DNA of 64,000 bases from assembly GCA_027625915.1 (NCBI GenBank), contig JANTQA010000008.1, positions 6,317,501-6,381,500 of the forward strand, written 5' to 3'. The stretch is from Anaeramoeba flamelloides (lineage: Eukaryota > Metamonada > Anaeramoebidae). Under the pieces are notes generated by a model that saw only the letters and a list, made by a program, of their open reading frames with translations, did not search any database and was not told the DNA's origin. Numbering within the stretch: the stretch's first letter is position 1; every line of letters starts with the position of its first letter. The position numbers and the translations under genes are program-made. Shown here piece by piece: positions 1 through 12,317 of this stretch.

Positions 1-2041
1 ATTAATTATTCATTATAAATAATCAAATTCAAAAGTATTTCTTTGGATTATAAGTTGAGATTTCAAGGGTTTAAAAAAGTATTTTGGGAGAATTTTTAAT
101 TTGATTTTTTGATTGGCTTTTTTTCTCGTATATTTTAATTTAATAAAAAGAAAAAATTGATTTGAACTATTCTTTGAATCAAAATATTAAAGGCTTTGAT
201 GATAAAATACTTAATTCAGGATAAAGCTAAAAAAATCGTGATAGTTTCTATCAAATCGCGATATATCAGAAAAACGCGATATATTCAATATTCTCACGAT
301 AATATAAAAAATCGCGATATTCGATAAAATCTTGATAATTATTATAAAATCGTGATAAATACCAAAATATCGCGATTAAAAAGCAACCATGATATAATAG
401 TCAATGGGTTTTTGGGCTAATTGAGAAATATTTTTACAAAGAAATTTTTTTTTGATCAAAAAACAGTTTATGTAAATAAAGTTATTCTTTGAAAAAACAA
501 CTAAAAAAGATATTTGATCCAATCAAGGATTAGATCCAAGAGTTTTATTGTGTTTTCATTTTGTTTGGTTGACAAACCAATCGATCCTTTAAGATCAACA
601 ACAATAAGAACTAAAGAGAAATAAATATTATATAGTTTATTGTAGTCTTGGAAATTGCCTTGAATAATTAGCTTCTAAAACAACCAACCCTTTATCAGTT
701 CTTTAAAGAATGTATTCTTGGGTTCAATCATTTTCAATATTCACAGATAGCTAAAAGGAGTTGGATAACTTTTCAAAAGCTTTCACAACTTCATTACGAG
801 ATGATCACCAATTATTTAGGTTTTTTATACAATTGTCGTCTACTTCTTATTTTTCTTCTTTTTTGAGTATCTTGATATTATACAGAAAATACAATTAGAT
901 CTTATCGGTTTTTGTTTGATCGATCACTAATAAGAAGGAAAATTACTAATTATTCTTTTTAGTTATTAAAATTGTGAAAATAAAAACACCATTTTAAGAA
1001 AACACATATATTTTATATTCAAGTGTATTGTTGAAATGGATAATTCTTAGTTTGATCATAAAAATCCTTTAGATATTATATTTTGTTAAAAAAAAATGAA
1101 AAGAATAAAATTTTGAGTTTCCACAACAAACAAACTCATTCCCTTTATAAAAGTTTTCTGTATTTCAAAACTTTCAAACACTTGAGGACAATTCACAACC
1201 CTTACAAACACTTTCAAACATTTTTAAAGGGGAAAAGTGTTTTAAAAGTCTCAAGGCTTTTGTAAAAGTCAAGATATTTTTTTTAAGATTTCAAAAAAAT
1301 AATTTCTCATTTTTTCGTAATAATATGAATATCGCGATAATGTTGAATATTACAATTTTATGATTTTTTATGATAAAGTTGGACTAATCACGATTTCTTA
1401 ATACTAGCACGATTTTATTGTTAATATCATGATAAAATATGTTATCAGCAAAATCTCTCATATATTTTTTTGAGTTTTAAAATAATTATTGTAATTTTTT
1501 TAAAATTAAGTATATTTTATTAAACTGAGTTAATCCATAAATTAATGCTTTCATTTTTAAAGTGTATTTTTTACACTTCCTTCATGGACAAAAAGATTTC
1601 AATCTTCTTTCACAAAGAAAATAATTTTTTTTTAAATAATTCAGAAATTGGTTGGATTTTGAACTTTTTACAAAAATGGGAAAAATGTAACAAACTTTTT
1701 AAAAAACAATAATTCATTTCTGAAAATAGCTTTGAAAGTAAGCAAGATTTTGTAGTAATCAAATTTGAACACTTTGTTTTTCAATTTCAAGAAGCGGTAA
1801 AATTTTATTGAATTTGCATTAAATTTACTTGAAGATTTTTTTTTTTGGTTTACTAGTTCCTTAAAATAAATTTTGAAAATTCAAACTACAAAGATCCTGA
1901 AAAAACACTCTTCTTATCAAATTAGATATTAAAGAAGAGACTGAAGGAACAAATTCCAAAATTATATCCTAATAATTATCATTTTTTGTCTCTTTTTCAA
2001 AACCTCAAATTTTGTTTTAACAAGGCTTTAATTACCAACTG
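1..2041. other. AT-rich non-coding stretch with an ATCGCGAT motif cluster
   Basis: No convincing coding region is visible. The stretch holds a dense cluster of degenerate ATCGCGAT/ATCGTGAT motifs at about 229-396 and a looser set of the same motif at about 1327-1450. The rest is homopolymer-rich AT DNA; the short open frame near 1083 has no features of a protein. Confidence 0.6.
229..396. repeat. Cluster of degenerate ATCGCGAT palindromic motifs
   Basis: About nine motifs of the form AATCGCGATAT, AATCGTGATA or TCACGATAAT occur in 170 bases, spaced roughly 15-25 bases apart. CpG is otherwise rare in this DNA, so CGCG at this density is not background. A second, weaker group (ATATCGCGATAA, AATCACGATTT, AGCACGATTTT, ATCATGATAAA) lies at about 1327-1450. 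Paired clusters about 1 kb apart could be subterminal transposase-binding repeats of a decayed DNA transposon, or a protein-binding array; neither is proven. Confidence 0.6.
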
Positions 2042-2364
2042 ATGACAAAAAGAAATCAAAAACGAACAACAGGTACAACCATTCAACAAAAAGAAGAGAT
2101 CACCCAACAGTTTGCACTTCAAACATTTTTTAAAAATAAATCACCACCACCACCAAGAAAATTCCTTACAGTGGATAGCGTATCAGAAGACAAACAAGGT
2201 TTAATAAATTTAGCCGTAAAATTTTGTTTTACTTTTTGTTTTGGATTTCCTTCTTTTTTGTTTCCTTTTTTTGTACTTCCTATTGTCATCGTCTTTTGTT
2301 TTGTCTGAAAAAGAAAAACAAGTTTTTTTTTTGAAATCAGCTGCTTTTAAAAGAGCTTATATAA
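2042..2364 (+). CDS. Possible small two-exon protein (65 aa), unknown
   Basis: Not recognised. Exon 1 (2042-2215) starts MTKRNQKRTTGT and runs through a Lys/Gln-rich stretch, a PPPP run and an acidic segment. A donor GTAAAA at 2216 and an acceptor TTGAAATCAG ending at 2340 bound a T-rich 125-base intron. Joined in phase 0, exon 2 (2341-2364) adds LLLKELI and a stop, giving an amphipathic C-terminus GLINLALLLKELI. The intron style matches the better supported genes here. The coding composition of exon 1 is better than its surroundings, but there is no family match. If the intron is not used, the frame runs into a Phe-rich tail, which looks like translated intron. Confidence 0.35.
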
Positions 2365-3851
2365 TTGTACTTAAAATTAACTGTACACTTTGTCTCTCGT
2401 CATTCATGCTTTTCGTTATTTCTCCAAAAAGTGTCTAAATTGGAATTCAGCAATTCAACAATCTAACCAAAGAGAAGTACAAAAATTTTCGTTTTTAAAA
2501 AATCACAAAAACAAAAACCAACAACCAAACGAAACTTTGGTGCTAAAACAATTTTTCAACTTTTTTTCTCTCTTAAAGTTTTCCCGATCTAATCATCAAA
2601 ACACTCTACACTTGTTGTTTGACACTATTTTTTAATGATACTTTTTGAAAACCTTCGAATTTTCTCTATTAGAAAATGACTGTAATTTTTATTATGCAAT
2701 AAGAAAAAGATAAAGACACTCCTTTTTGTTCACCAAATGAAATAAAATCTGAAAATGTAATTGGCATTTGGGAAAAAAAGTTCAACATGATTTTTAGTTG
2801 TAAATCACAGAAACCTTAATGAATAGAACCCAAAAACAAAAAGCAAAATCAATTAAAAGAAGAAACAAATTAACTTTTAAGAATAATTCATTTTCTTATT
2901 TTCAATCAAACCAACAAAAACAATTTAATTCTCCTTGACTATCAAAATTGTGCATGTGGTTTTGGAGATCTCAAAAATAGTCAAATTTTTTAACAAATTT
3001 TTATTAATAATAGATTCACCAACCAAAGAAAAACCACATAACAAAAAGATAGTATTATAATAAATTTTGTTGTGTTTAAGGTCTCCATCTTGTGTTTCAA
3101 TCATATTTTATTTTTTCTTTTATAAATTGATCTTACTTTGAATTTCCCGATAAGGTTTCCAGTTAAAAACTGTTATTAACTTTTTTTCATGTTTGTTTCA
3201 CCTATTTTCCCAAAACAGTAAAAATACAAAATTTATTCCTTGATTTCTTTAAACCAATCACATGTTACACCAATATATTTTACGGAAATAATTTTTCCTG
3301 GACTTAATTTATGCAATTTCTGTCACTATATAGCTATATGCTAATTTCTATTTTGAAATTGTGTTTTAATTTCAATTTTTTAAAAAATTAAAAGATCAAG
3401 CATAAATTGGAATACTAAAAAATTTACAATCCACATTTACAATAAGAAAACCTCTAAAATGAGAACCCGATGGAGAATAAAAAGTTTTTTCAATAAAAGA
3501 GTACGCCAAGATAAGCTACTTTTCAAAAATAGGTGCAGATTTTTCATTAGAAAAAAATTTGTTTAATTGTTTTGTTTATTGAATAATAATGTATTTTACG
3601 AAAGTATTTAGAGATAATAACCAATATAAATTAATAAAAAAAAATATAGTGTAATCATTTTATTTTTTGAAAGAAGACAAATGAAAAAAGAAAATAATAA
3701 AAAAAAAGTTTGCCACTAATTTTGAAATTTGGTTTAGTATATTAGTTGAAAATTATATATGATCGAAATTCAAAATAAATTCAAATTTTTATCATATCTT
3801 GATTTTGAAAATATTACAAAATAGTCTACAATTCCCAAAATTTGATGCAGT

Positions 3852-4033
3852 TTAAGGGACAAATCTCTATTAAATTTTTTACCTAAATTTAATAGCAATT
3901 GAGAAAATTTTATTTGCCAATTACTAAGATTTGAAAGACCCTGTTTATTTTCATATTAAACTTATTTCTAGATAAGGAATCCTTGTTTAGAAATTGGTCA
4001 AAAAAAAAATAATAATAGAGACTAGTCCCTTAA
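3852..4033. mobile_element. MITE with GGGAC terminal inverted repeats, TTAA-flanked
   Basis: Left end TTAAGGGACAAATCTCTATT and right end AATAGAGACTAGTCCCTTAA are inverted copies, about 180 bases apart, with no coding capacity. TTAA at both outer edges resembles the target site of piggyBac-type transposons. A related, inverted and left-truncated copy lies at about 58860-58993 and shares the interior (ATTGAGAAAATTT, CAATTACTAAGATTTGAAA, TTTCTAGATAAGGA). Superfamily assignment rests only on the TTAA flank. Confidence 0.6.
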
Positions 4034-5879
4034 CAAACAATGTAAAATCGATTATAACACTCAGAAATATTAATAATGAAAATGAAAAATAAATTTCATT
4101 TTCTTCTTTTTTAATTTTTTTTGATTTTTAAATTTGTTTTATTGATCTAAAATACAAAATCAAAAAACTTTTCTTTTGAAATCTTTGAGGCAATTCATTT
4201 TTTGTAAATATATCACATAAAAAACCGATCCATTTACTCGTAATTTATTATTATTTTCTCTTTATCAACGAAAAAAATGTGTAAAACTTTTAAACAATCT
4301 AAACTCTTAAACTTGAATATAATAAATTTGCTTTAAATTAACATGAAACATTAATTAATTCCAAATTGTACTTTTTGAAAAAACATTTGTTCTTTTACTT
4401 TTTGAGAAGTAGTGAGTATCAAAATAATTTAGCATGAGTTGACTGGAATTCTTAGTTATTATCATCAGAATATCTGTGTGCCATTGAAACCCGAATGCCT
4501 CAAATATGTTCTCTATATCGATTTCAATGATCTTAGATATTCTTATTAAAATAACAAAGATTTTTAATTGCAAGTCCTTAAATGATCATGAATATCACAC
4601 TAACACCAAAGGATATATAATTACGATATTCAATTGATTTACCATTACATATACAAAACAAAATAAAATAACAGGCAACAAAGCAAAACAAAACGAAAAA
4701 AAAACAAATAAAATTATTTTTCTATATTGAATGATCTTTTTTCCTTTCATTTTCCTTTTCATTTCCCTTTTCATTCTTCTTTTTCTTTTTCTTTTTCCCC
4801 TTTCTTTTTCTTTTGAATCCAATATTTTGGTACAGTTCGTAATAAAATATTAATCAAAATCAAAAATATTTAAATAATCCAAAATTCAATCAATAAAAAA
4901 AATATGTGTAGAGATTGTGATATTTTTATTTTTTATTTTGTTATAATTTTTTAAAGTACTAATGAATATACGGAAATACAAGAGTCGTGATTAACTATTT
5001 TTTTTTTTTTTTTGTTTTTTTTTCAAAAATTTACAATTTGTTTATATACAATCATTACTACGTTAACGAAAAAACATAAAAACTTTACCACCCCCTTTAA
5101 ACGATAAACATTTAAAATAAACCATTTTTTAATTTGAGTAAATAGGTACATTGGATAATCTGTTTTTTTCTTTTTGGTAATTTATGCCGAGATTTTGGAT
5201 TCTTCTTCTTTTTTTTTTAATAGAGTTTTCAATCTAAATATGGAAAATTGACCGATATTGTTACTTGTCCACAAAATACTTATTTTTTCACGAATAAATA
5301 CCTTTTTGCTAATAAATACTTTTCCACGAATAAGTGTTTGGTGTTTTATTCACTGAAAAGTCGAGGTATTCACGGGAAAGGTACTATTTTTTGAGAAAAT
5401 AAAACACACCTAATAAAAGGATTTGTTGAAAAATACCCAATCAATTCAAAGATCTTTTTGTTTCAGATCTTGAATTAAAAAAATATTTTTCTTGGAAAAT
5501 AAAAATCCAATATAAAAGATTTAAAACTATTAATTGTACATTTGTATAGAAAGCTCAATAAAAATAAAATAGAGAGGATAAGTAAAATATTTTTTTAACA
5601 CAATAACTAAAATTCCAAATTTAGAGAAAAAACAAACAATTAACAACCAACTGAAAATGTGTTTAAATCTAAGATAGAATAAAAGAGTTTTTTTAAAAAA
5701 ATAAATTTACATTCAAATGTTAAATTCCCAAGAAGAAAGAGAAATTTCCATAAGATATAAGTGATCGATTAAAAAAAAAAAAACATTCAACTTTAGTGTT
5801 GAAATCTCCTCTAAAATTTAAAGTTAAGAAAAAATGAAGAACAAAAATAAGATAACAAGCTTTTCAAACAATAATTATT

Positions 5880-6590
5880 AGTTTGGATCGTTCCGATATT
5901 GAAAAAACTTTAAAAATTGAAATATCTCCTTGAGTGTCCCAGATATTTTAGAAAATTTTTTTGTTGATGACAACCGAATATAAACTATTTTTGAAAAATT
6001 TTGACTCACTTTATAATGTAATTGGAAGTGATTTTGTGTTGGATTTATCCTCATATTCTTATCAAAAAAATTTTTCAATTTCTTTTGAAAAATCATTTTT
6101 TCTCATTTAGCAAATTTTAGTTTTGCCTTTTCAAATTTTTGTTTTTCTTTTTCTTTTTTTTTCTTTTTGATACTTTCCTTTTTTTTTTTTTTTTTTTGAA
6201 TTTTTTTTTTTTGTAAAAGATTATGTGGAAAAAAATAAGATCTTCAAAAATATCAATAAACATAAAATAAATTTGAGATTATGTAGTGTCTTTTAAAATG
6301 AATATAATTATTAACAACAAATCTTCTTGTAAACCTTTTTTCATTGAACGTTTGGTAATAAAAAATCCATAATGCTCATTTCAAAAATTGTGACTCACTT
6401 TTTTTTAGTTTTTGGTTATATTTTTTTTTAATATTTAAAATATCAGGTTTTTATATATTTAGAATGATTTAAAAGTTAATTAGAAATCATATTTGATTAT
6501 TTGTTGTTCTTGGATACTAAAGGATATTTTTTTTTATTTTTTCAATTTATTATTTCAGGTGAGTAACAATTTTTGAAATTAAGTTTAGAA
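5880..6590 (+). repeat. Dispersed repeat family R1, copy 1
   Basis: This segment resembles about 53360-54075 and, in its right half, about 11570-11815. Shared blocks include GTGATTTTGTGT followed by TTCTTATCAAAA, the TCTTTTAAAATGAAT block, and AATTTTTAAAATATCAGG with AGAATGATT. A small frame on the minus strand (5878-6096) looks protein-like but is not open in the other copy. The class of element is unknown. Confidence 0.5.
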
Positions 6591-6959
6591 TATCAATAGA
6601 GTTGATAATATCCAAAGTATTTTATTTTCATAATAACATATAATGCTACGATATATTGAAAAATGATAATTTACATTAGGTTGTCATTTGAGTTAACTAA
6701 AAGAATGAATAAATTTTGCTCATCAAATCAAAACAATATCAATAATTGTTTTGATCTGAATCTTGATGTATTTTTCTTTGTTTTTTGTTCATTTTTTTAA
6801 AAAACATTTTGTTGTTTTGGAAATTAGTTTGTTGTTCAACAAAAATTTATCAACTTATGTATATCCTCAATAAAAACTCGATTAATTTAATGATTTGGTA
6901 ATTCCGAAAAATTCTCAAAATCTAAAAAAATATTGAGTTAAAAAATGATCAATTTTTTT

Positions 6960-7555
6960 TTTTAAAATTGTGTGCTTAACGTTTACAATCCCTGAAATCT
7001 GAAAAAAGATTATCTTGTGTAGAGTTTAGTGACTTGTTAATTTGGTTCTTAGCTGATCGATCTTGTGCTTGGTATGGGTTTTAATAGTGGTTCAAAATGA
7101 CAATTTTTGACAATTTATTTTTTTTTATTTCCGAAATCCGAATTGAAGAGTGGAAGACTAATATATCGGAAGTTAAGTTATAAAAAAAATCCCATTTGTG
7201 AGTTATTTATTGAAAATTTCAATTAAGTTTGGTTTTATTTGAGCTTTTAAAAAAAAAAACATTTTTTCATTTAGTTAATTGGCAAAAAAGTAAATCAAAA
7301 TTTTTTTCTACAAGACAAAAATCTAAATTTATTCTTGAACACCTACCAACCAATTAATCTTACACTCTTCAATTCGGATTTCGGAAATAAAAAAAAATAA
7401 ATTGTCAAAAATTGTCATTTTGAACCACTATTAAAACCCATACCAAGCACAAGATCGATCAGCTAAGAACCAAATTAACAAGTCACTAAACTCTACACAA
7501 GATAATCTTTTTTCAGATTTCAGGGATTGTAAACGTTAAGCACACAATTTTAAAA
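6960..7555. mobile_element. Foldback element with about 197-base near-identical inverted arms
   Basis: The left arm (about 6960-7157) and right arm (about 7359-7555) are reverse complements over almost their full length. Paired landmarks are AATTGTGTGCTTAACGTTTA with TAAACGTTAAGCACACAATT, and TTCCGAAATCCGAATTGAAG with CTTCAATTCGGATTTCGGAA. The loop of about 200 bases has no gene. Both ends carry TTTTAAAA, so a TTAA or TA target duplication is possible. The low divergence between arms suggests recent origin or gene-conversion upkeep. Confidence 0.8.
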
Positions 7556-9027
7556 TGTTTTATTGGCGATATTCTCTAACAAATTTTTTAGAGATTCCAA
7601 GTGCCAAAAAATTCTGATTGGCAAAGAAACCCAAAAAAGAAAAATTTTTTTGTGTGATCAAATTGTTTTTTTCCATTTTTTTTAAAAAAGCAAAACTTTA
7701 ATAATTCCATTTTTCTTTCTTACATTATAAAAATTTTTTTACCTGGTTTATTACCATTCCCATCATTATTATTTCACATACCAAGTCTTTGTTACCAGGA
7801 ATATTAATATAAAGAATTTTTTTTCTTTTTTGAGATAATTCTTTTGGTCAACCAAAAAAAATGATTTATTGAACATATTGGAAAATATTGGTATTGTTTT
7901 AAGAAGGATAGTTATAACCATTAAAGTTTTAAAGTCATTTACAAAATTTACTTCAGAAATTGTTTTTTTATTCTAAAAGTAAAATTCGATTTTTCAAAAT
8001 AAAATTTTCTTGAAGATTTTTTCAAATTAGTTAATTTTATCTCCAAAATTCAAAATCATTTTTTTTCTGTCAAAAATGATTGTAAATTATTATAATGATT
8101 CTTGTGAATAAGACCAAAAAATTTGTTAAAAATTTATTTTCCAAAATTGAAAAATTCTTTGCATTTTTTGAAATTTTTTTTCATTTTTTGTAAACTACAA
8201 GAAAACTACTTTTTTTAAAACTTTCAAGAAAAAATTTTTTGCTTAATAGATCTCAATTTAATTGATAAACTTTTGTAAAATTTATATCAAATTTTCATTT
8301 ATTTAATCATCTATACCCCCATTAGTTTTATTTGCTGAGATTTGAATTGAAATATTAATAATTATAATGAATAACCAATTAAAAAATATTCTTTCAAAAT
8401 CTATACTTTCCAACATAAAACTAAAAATAGTGTTTAACATTTTCAAGAATTAACTTAATTGTTAATAAAAATAATAGGTTACCTTTTTTAGTTTTATATT
8501 GGAAACATGAGAATTTTTGAGTTTTCAAAAAAGAGACTCAAATTAATAAATTGTTTAAATGAGGGTTAATCATCAATTTCATAATCCAAAACACGAATTA
8601 CAAAACAAAATTTTTTTTATGATCTTTTTTCAAGATCTTTACAAGATTTTATTTTATTTTTAAAAACATACTGCTCCCTTAAAATTACCTTTTCGTCTGA
8701 ATTGACTTTTTCGCGAGAAAATATCCTTTCGTGAAAAAGTAAGTTATTGGCAAAATAAATGATATTTAAACGTTGAAATTACATTGTAGTGAATTCTAAA
8801 CTTTTAGATGGAAAAGGCCAATCTTTGAGAAAATAAACAAATATAAAATTACTGAATTTCCCTTCAGAAAAGAATATTATCTAAACAACATTTACGACAG
8901 ATAACATTTGACTGGATTATTCTCCAAAAACAACTAATATTCTTTGATTTTCTTCCAAAATATTCTATTTCCAAAAAATCAACTGTTTCTTTCTTATATA
9001 AAATAATTTATTTTCTTGATCATATAG

Positions 9028-10332
9028 AAAGATGGATCATGGAAGTCTGCAGTTGAGTTATCAAAAAAATTATCTTTAAAGCATTTAAAAGATCCAGAAA
9101 TGTTTTTAAAATATAAATTGGCTGAGCTTCAGGGATTAGGGAAATTACGAAAAATGAATCAAATTACAGAAGAATTAAAGAAAATAGGTCTTTTAGATAG
9201 TGCAAAATATCAATTTGAATCATATCCAAAAACATATCCTAACCGCAAAGGATCCATGGTACCATTTTCCCTTCGGGTTTTTTTAGCAGAGTTACAGCAT
9301 TTGAATGGAAATACGGAAGAAGCAATTGATCAATTATATGCACTGCACAGCAAATGCATCCGAGAAATTGCAAAATGCCAAAAAATTAAAAAAGGATTTC
9401 AAAATACAAGTAAAGAAAATCAAACAATTAACAATGAAAACAATCTTGAGGGTTCCAATAGTAAAAATGAACAAACAAATAAAAGTATCGGTCAGAATGA
9501 AAATAAAGATCAAGCCCAAAGTATAAACAAGAGCGAAGGTGAAAAAGAAGTGAAACAAAATGAGGAAGAAAAAGAAGAAAGAGAAGAAAACGTAGAAACA
9601 ATGGAAACAGATGAAGACGAAGAAAGGCCCCCAAGAGTAACTGCATTTTTTTATCATTTACAACATTCAATTATGGACAATGATATTGAATGCGCTTTTC
9701 AAGATTTGGAACTTGAAGTTTTTAATTTTTCTACAATTGAAGAAATCGATCAAAAAATTTTAATATTGCATAAAAGACAACAATGGATTTTATTTACTTT
9801 GACCAATTATCACATCATTCAACAAAATTTTGAATTAGCAACTAGGCACCTATGGGAAATTTATAAAAAATATACTGATGATCCAGTATTAATTTCAATA
9901 ATTGGTAGAGTGCATCTTAAAATTGGTGATATTGAAGCAGCTAAGGTAATGTTTAAAAAAGTTGAAACTTTAACCAGCAGAACCTCATTATATTCAGTGA
10001 TGAATCGCGGCTTTTATGAGATCGCAATGGGGGAATATCAAGAAGGATACAATAATTTTCATGAAATTTGCGAAAAAGATCCAAACGACCCAATAGCTTT
10101 AAATAACTTGGCAATAATGAATGTTTATAATTGTAATGTCGAAAAAACAATTCAACTGCTTGAAGATTTTATTAAAAAAAACCCGAAAAAAAATATTTCA
10201 GAACCAATCATTTACAATCTTTGCACCTTATATAATTTATCAGAACAAAACCCCCAAGAAAAAAAAAATATATTAAAACATATAGTTAAAACCTATGCCA
10301 CCGAAAGTTTTGATTATTCCAAATTTAATTAA
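9028..10332 (+). CDS. TRAPPC12: TRAPPC12-like TRAPP III tethering subunit (5' end incomplete)
   Basis: The family member acts in the TRAPP complex that tethers ER-to-Golgi and autophagy vesicles. The C-terminal half matches metazoan TRAPPC12 as I recall it: a GSW..AVEL entry helix at 9034, then YPNRKGSMVPFSLRV (about 9232-9279) corresponding to YPGRRGSMVPFSMRI, then TPR-type helices through ALNNLAIMN and ISEPIIYNLCTLYNL. An insertion of Asn, Lys and Glu (about 9380-9625) separates the first helices from the TPRs. The frame is open upstream of the first Met (9100) back to an acceptor CATATAG ending at 9027, and those extra 24 codons align with the family, so the coding region starts in an unidentified exon further left. 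434 codons are visible; human TRAPPC12 is about 735 aa with a disordered N-terminus. Confidence 0.88.
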   Translation, partial: KDGSWKSAVELSKKLSLKHLKDPEMFLKYKLAELQGLGKLRKMNQITEELKKIGLLDSAKYQFESYPKTYPNRKGSMVPFSLRVFLAELQHLNGNTEEAIDQLYALHSKCIREIAKCQKIKKGFQNTSKENQTINNENNLEGSNSKNEQTNKSIGQNENKDQAQSINKSEGEKEVKQNEEEKEEREENVETMETDEDEERPPRVTAFFYHLQHSIMDNDIECAFQDLELEVFNFSTIEEIDQKILILHKRQQWILFTLTNYHIIQQNFELATRHLWEIYKKYTDDPVLISIIGRVHLKIGDIEAAKVMFKKVETLTSRTSLYSVMNRGFYEIAMGEYQEGYNNFHEICEKDPNDPIALNNLAIMNVYNCNVEKTIQLLEDFIKKNPKKNISEPIIYNLCTLYNLSEQNPQEKKNILKHIVKTYATESFDYSKFN

Positions 10333-10879
10333 TTGTTCACAGCTTAATTAATTGCTCACAATTTAATTTTAATTTCAGATTTATTAATATTATTATTATT
10401 ATTTTCTTTTGATTTTTAATGATCATTTTAAAAAAAACAAAAAAGACTATTAAAAATAAAAAGTTTTATAAGATTTTTTTTTTTGGGTATTTTAATAATC
10501 AAATAAAATCTTTCTTCATTATATTTTTTCTATTTCTTTGATTATTTTTCTTTATATTCAAAAAAAATTTAAGGTATAATTCTCAGGATTATATCTATAT
10601 ATATAAACTTTTTTTTATAAAATTTAGATATAAATTATACTGTGTTTGAAGTGATTTTGTAGGGGTTTATTGATATTCTATCAAAATAAATTTTTGAAAT
10701 TTTAAATATTTAATAATTGAGAACAATATACCAAGTTGTAATAGTAACAATATTGATTTTTTATTAAGAAATAATAAAATTCAATTAACAAACAAATCAA
10801 AATGTGATTATAACGAATGAAGTGGATATAGTGTTATATATAATAACTATTATAATCGTTCCAAAAGGGAAATTAAATA

Positions 10880-10894
10880 TTTATATATATATAT

Positions 10895-10928
<34 letters not shown>
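10880..10928. repeat. AT dinucleotide microsatellite
   Basis: A nearly pure run of alternating T and A with one AAAT interruption near its middle. Confidence 0.9.
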
Positions 10929-11569
10929 CCTTAAGAAACCGTATTTATTTCAAAGAAAATTTAATGAATTCATTTATAATTAAATATTGCATAAAAACAA
11001 TTTTAAAAAGTTAGAATAGTTATTTATTTATTTAGAGAAAGGAGCAATTAAAGAAAAATTTTCAAATATAAAAAAGAGAAGAAGAAAAATAAAAAAGTTA
11101 GAATAGTGTTTCAAATTAATTGAGAAAAACAAGAATTATTTAAATTAATTAACAATTTACCTCAAGATCAAAATTAATTGATAAAATTAAAAAAAATAAA
11201 TTATAAAAAATGGAATGTTTAAATAGATCAAAACAATTGAATTTAAATTTACTCAAAAATATTTGAAATTTATAAATAAAATTAGAAAATCTTTTCTAAG
11301 AACAATTCTTTTAAATAATAATAATTTTGAAAATAATTATTTTGATTATTATAAAGATATTAGCAAAAAAAACTGAAATAAAAATAATAAAATTAATAAT
11401 AGAAAATTATTTTTAAAAATTTGAAGACTTAAAGCCAATAGATATCAAAGATATATTTTTTGTTAAGAAAATTTTTGATTAATACAAATAAATATCGAGA
11501 CAAATCGAGATAATATTATGTCTTTGAAATATTAATATATTGACAAGTTGACGATCTACCTATTGATTC

Positions 11570-11815
11570 AGTTTTATAGAAAGATTGGTAATAAAAAATC
11601 ATAATTCTGCTTACAAAAATTGTGACTGACCTTTTTTTTTTTTTGATTTTATTATTTAATTTTTAAAATATCAGGATTTTAAATGTTTAGAATGATTAAA
11701 AACTGAATTATTACAAAGATATAATAATTAATTGTTCTTATATTCAATAGAATATGTTTTTTTTTCAATTAATTATTTCAAATGAGTCAAAATTTTGAAA
11801 TATAGTTTGTTTGAG
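11570..11815 (+). repeat. Dispersed repeat family R1, copy 2 (partial)
   Basis: It matches the right part of the 5880-6590 copy: TTGGTAATAAAAAATC, AAAATTGTGACT, AATTTTTAAAATATCAGG, TTTAGAATGATT and a final ATTATTTCA followed by GAGT. The left half is absent or too diverged to see. Confidence 0.5.
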
Positions 11816-11998
11816 TTAATTTATTTGACAGTATACTTTTTTATTTTTATTTTTTGTTAATTTATTAGATACAATTTTTTTTGATAATAATTCAAATAAA
11901 AAAGAATAATTAAAAATTAAAAGAAATATTTACAGTCAATTATACTTTTAAGACAAAACGATAAATTAAATTTAAAGTATAAAAAATAGTAAACTGTA

Positions 11999-12317
11999 GC
12001 CAGTTCCACTTTAAGGAACAAAATGCAACGAAATTTAAGGCACAATAAAAATATCAAATTCAGGAACAAAATTCAGATTCTTGTAAAAGAAATTGTAAAA
12101 AAAAAATTACAAAATTTTATATCTTAATTTGAGATTTTTTTGTGCCTTAAATTTTGTTGAAAGTTTATACCTTAAAAGTGGAACTGACTGCAAGGTACAA
12201 AATTCAAATTCTAGTAAAATACTTTTTGTTTAAAAAAATTCCAAAAAATCTGCCTTAATTTGAGATTTTTTTGTGCCTTAAATTTAGATGAAAGTTTGTG
12301 TCTTAAAAGTGGAAATA
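11999..12317. mobile_element. Diverged, compound copy of the CAGT palindromic MITE
   Basis: It opens with CAGTTCCACTTTAAGGAAC and closes a first unit at 12190 with AAAAGTGGAACTGACTG. A second right-hand half (about 12191-12317) repeats the inner part and ends AAAAGTGGAAATAACTATA. It is clearly related to the four roughly 195-base copies between 28.9 and 38.0 kb but more diverged, so probably older. Confidence 0.65.

Larger units (their letters stand above)
2365..9027. other. Long AT-rich intergenic stretch with repeats
   Basis: No supported gene. It contains a TTAA-flanked MITE (about 3852-4033), a dispersed repeat copy (about 5880-6590) and a large foldback (6960-7555). Minus-strand open frames at 4355-4822 and 5878-6096 are low-complexity or lie in repeat sequence. 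Upstream exon(s) of the TRAPPC12-like gene should lie near the right end but could not be identified. Confidence 0.6.

Noticed and set aside
1083-1265. 60-codon plus-strand frame
   Set aside because: Low-complexity Lys/His/Phe composition with no start context, intron signals or family features; expected by chance in AT-rich DNA.
4355-4822. Two adjacent minus-strand frames
   Set aside because: One is a Lys/Arg/Glu run from a T/C tract, the other has no recognisable pattern; no splice logic links them.
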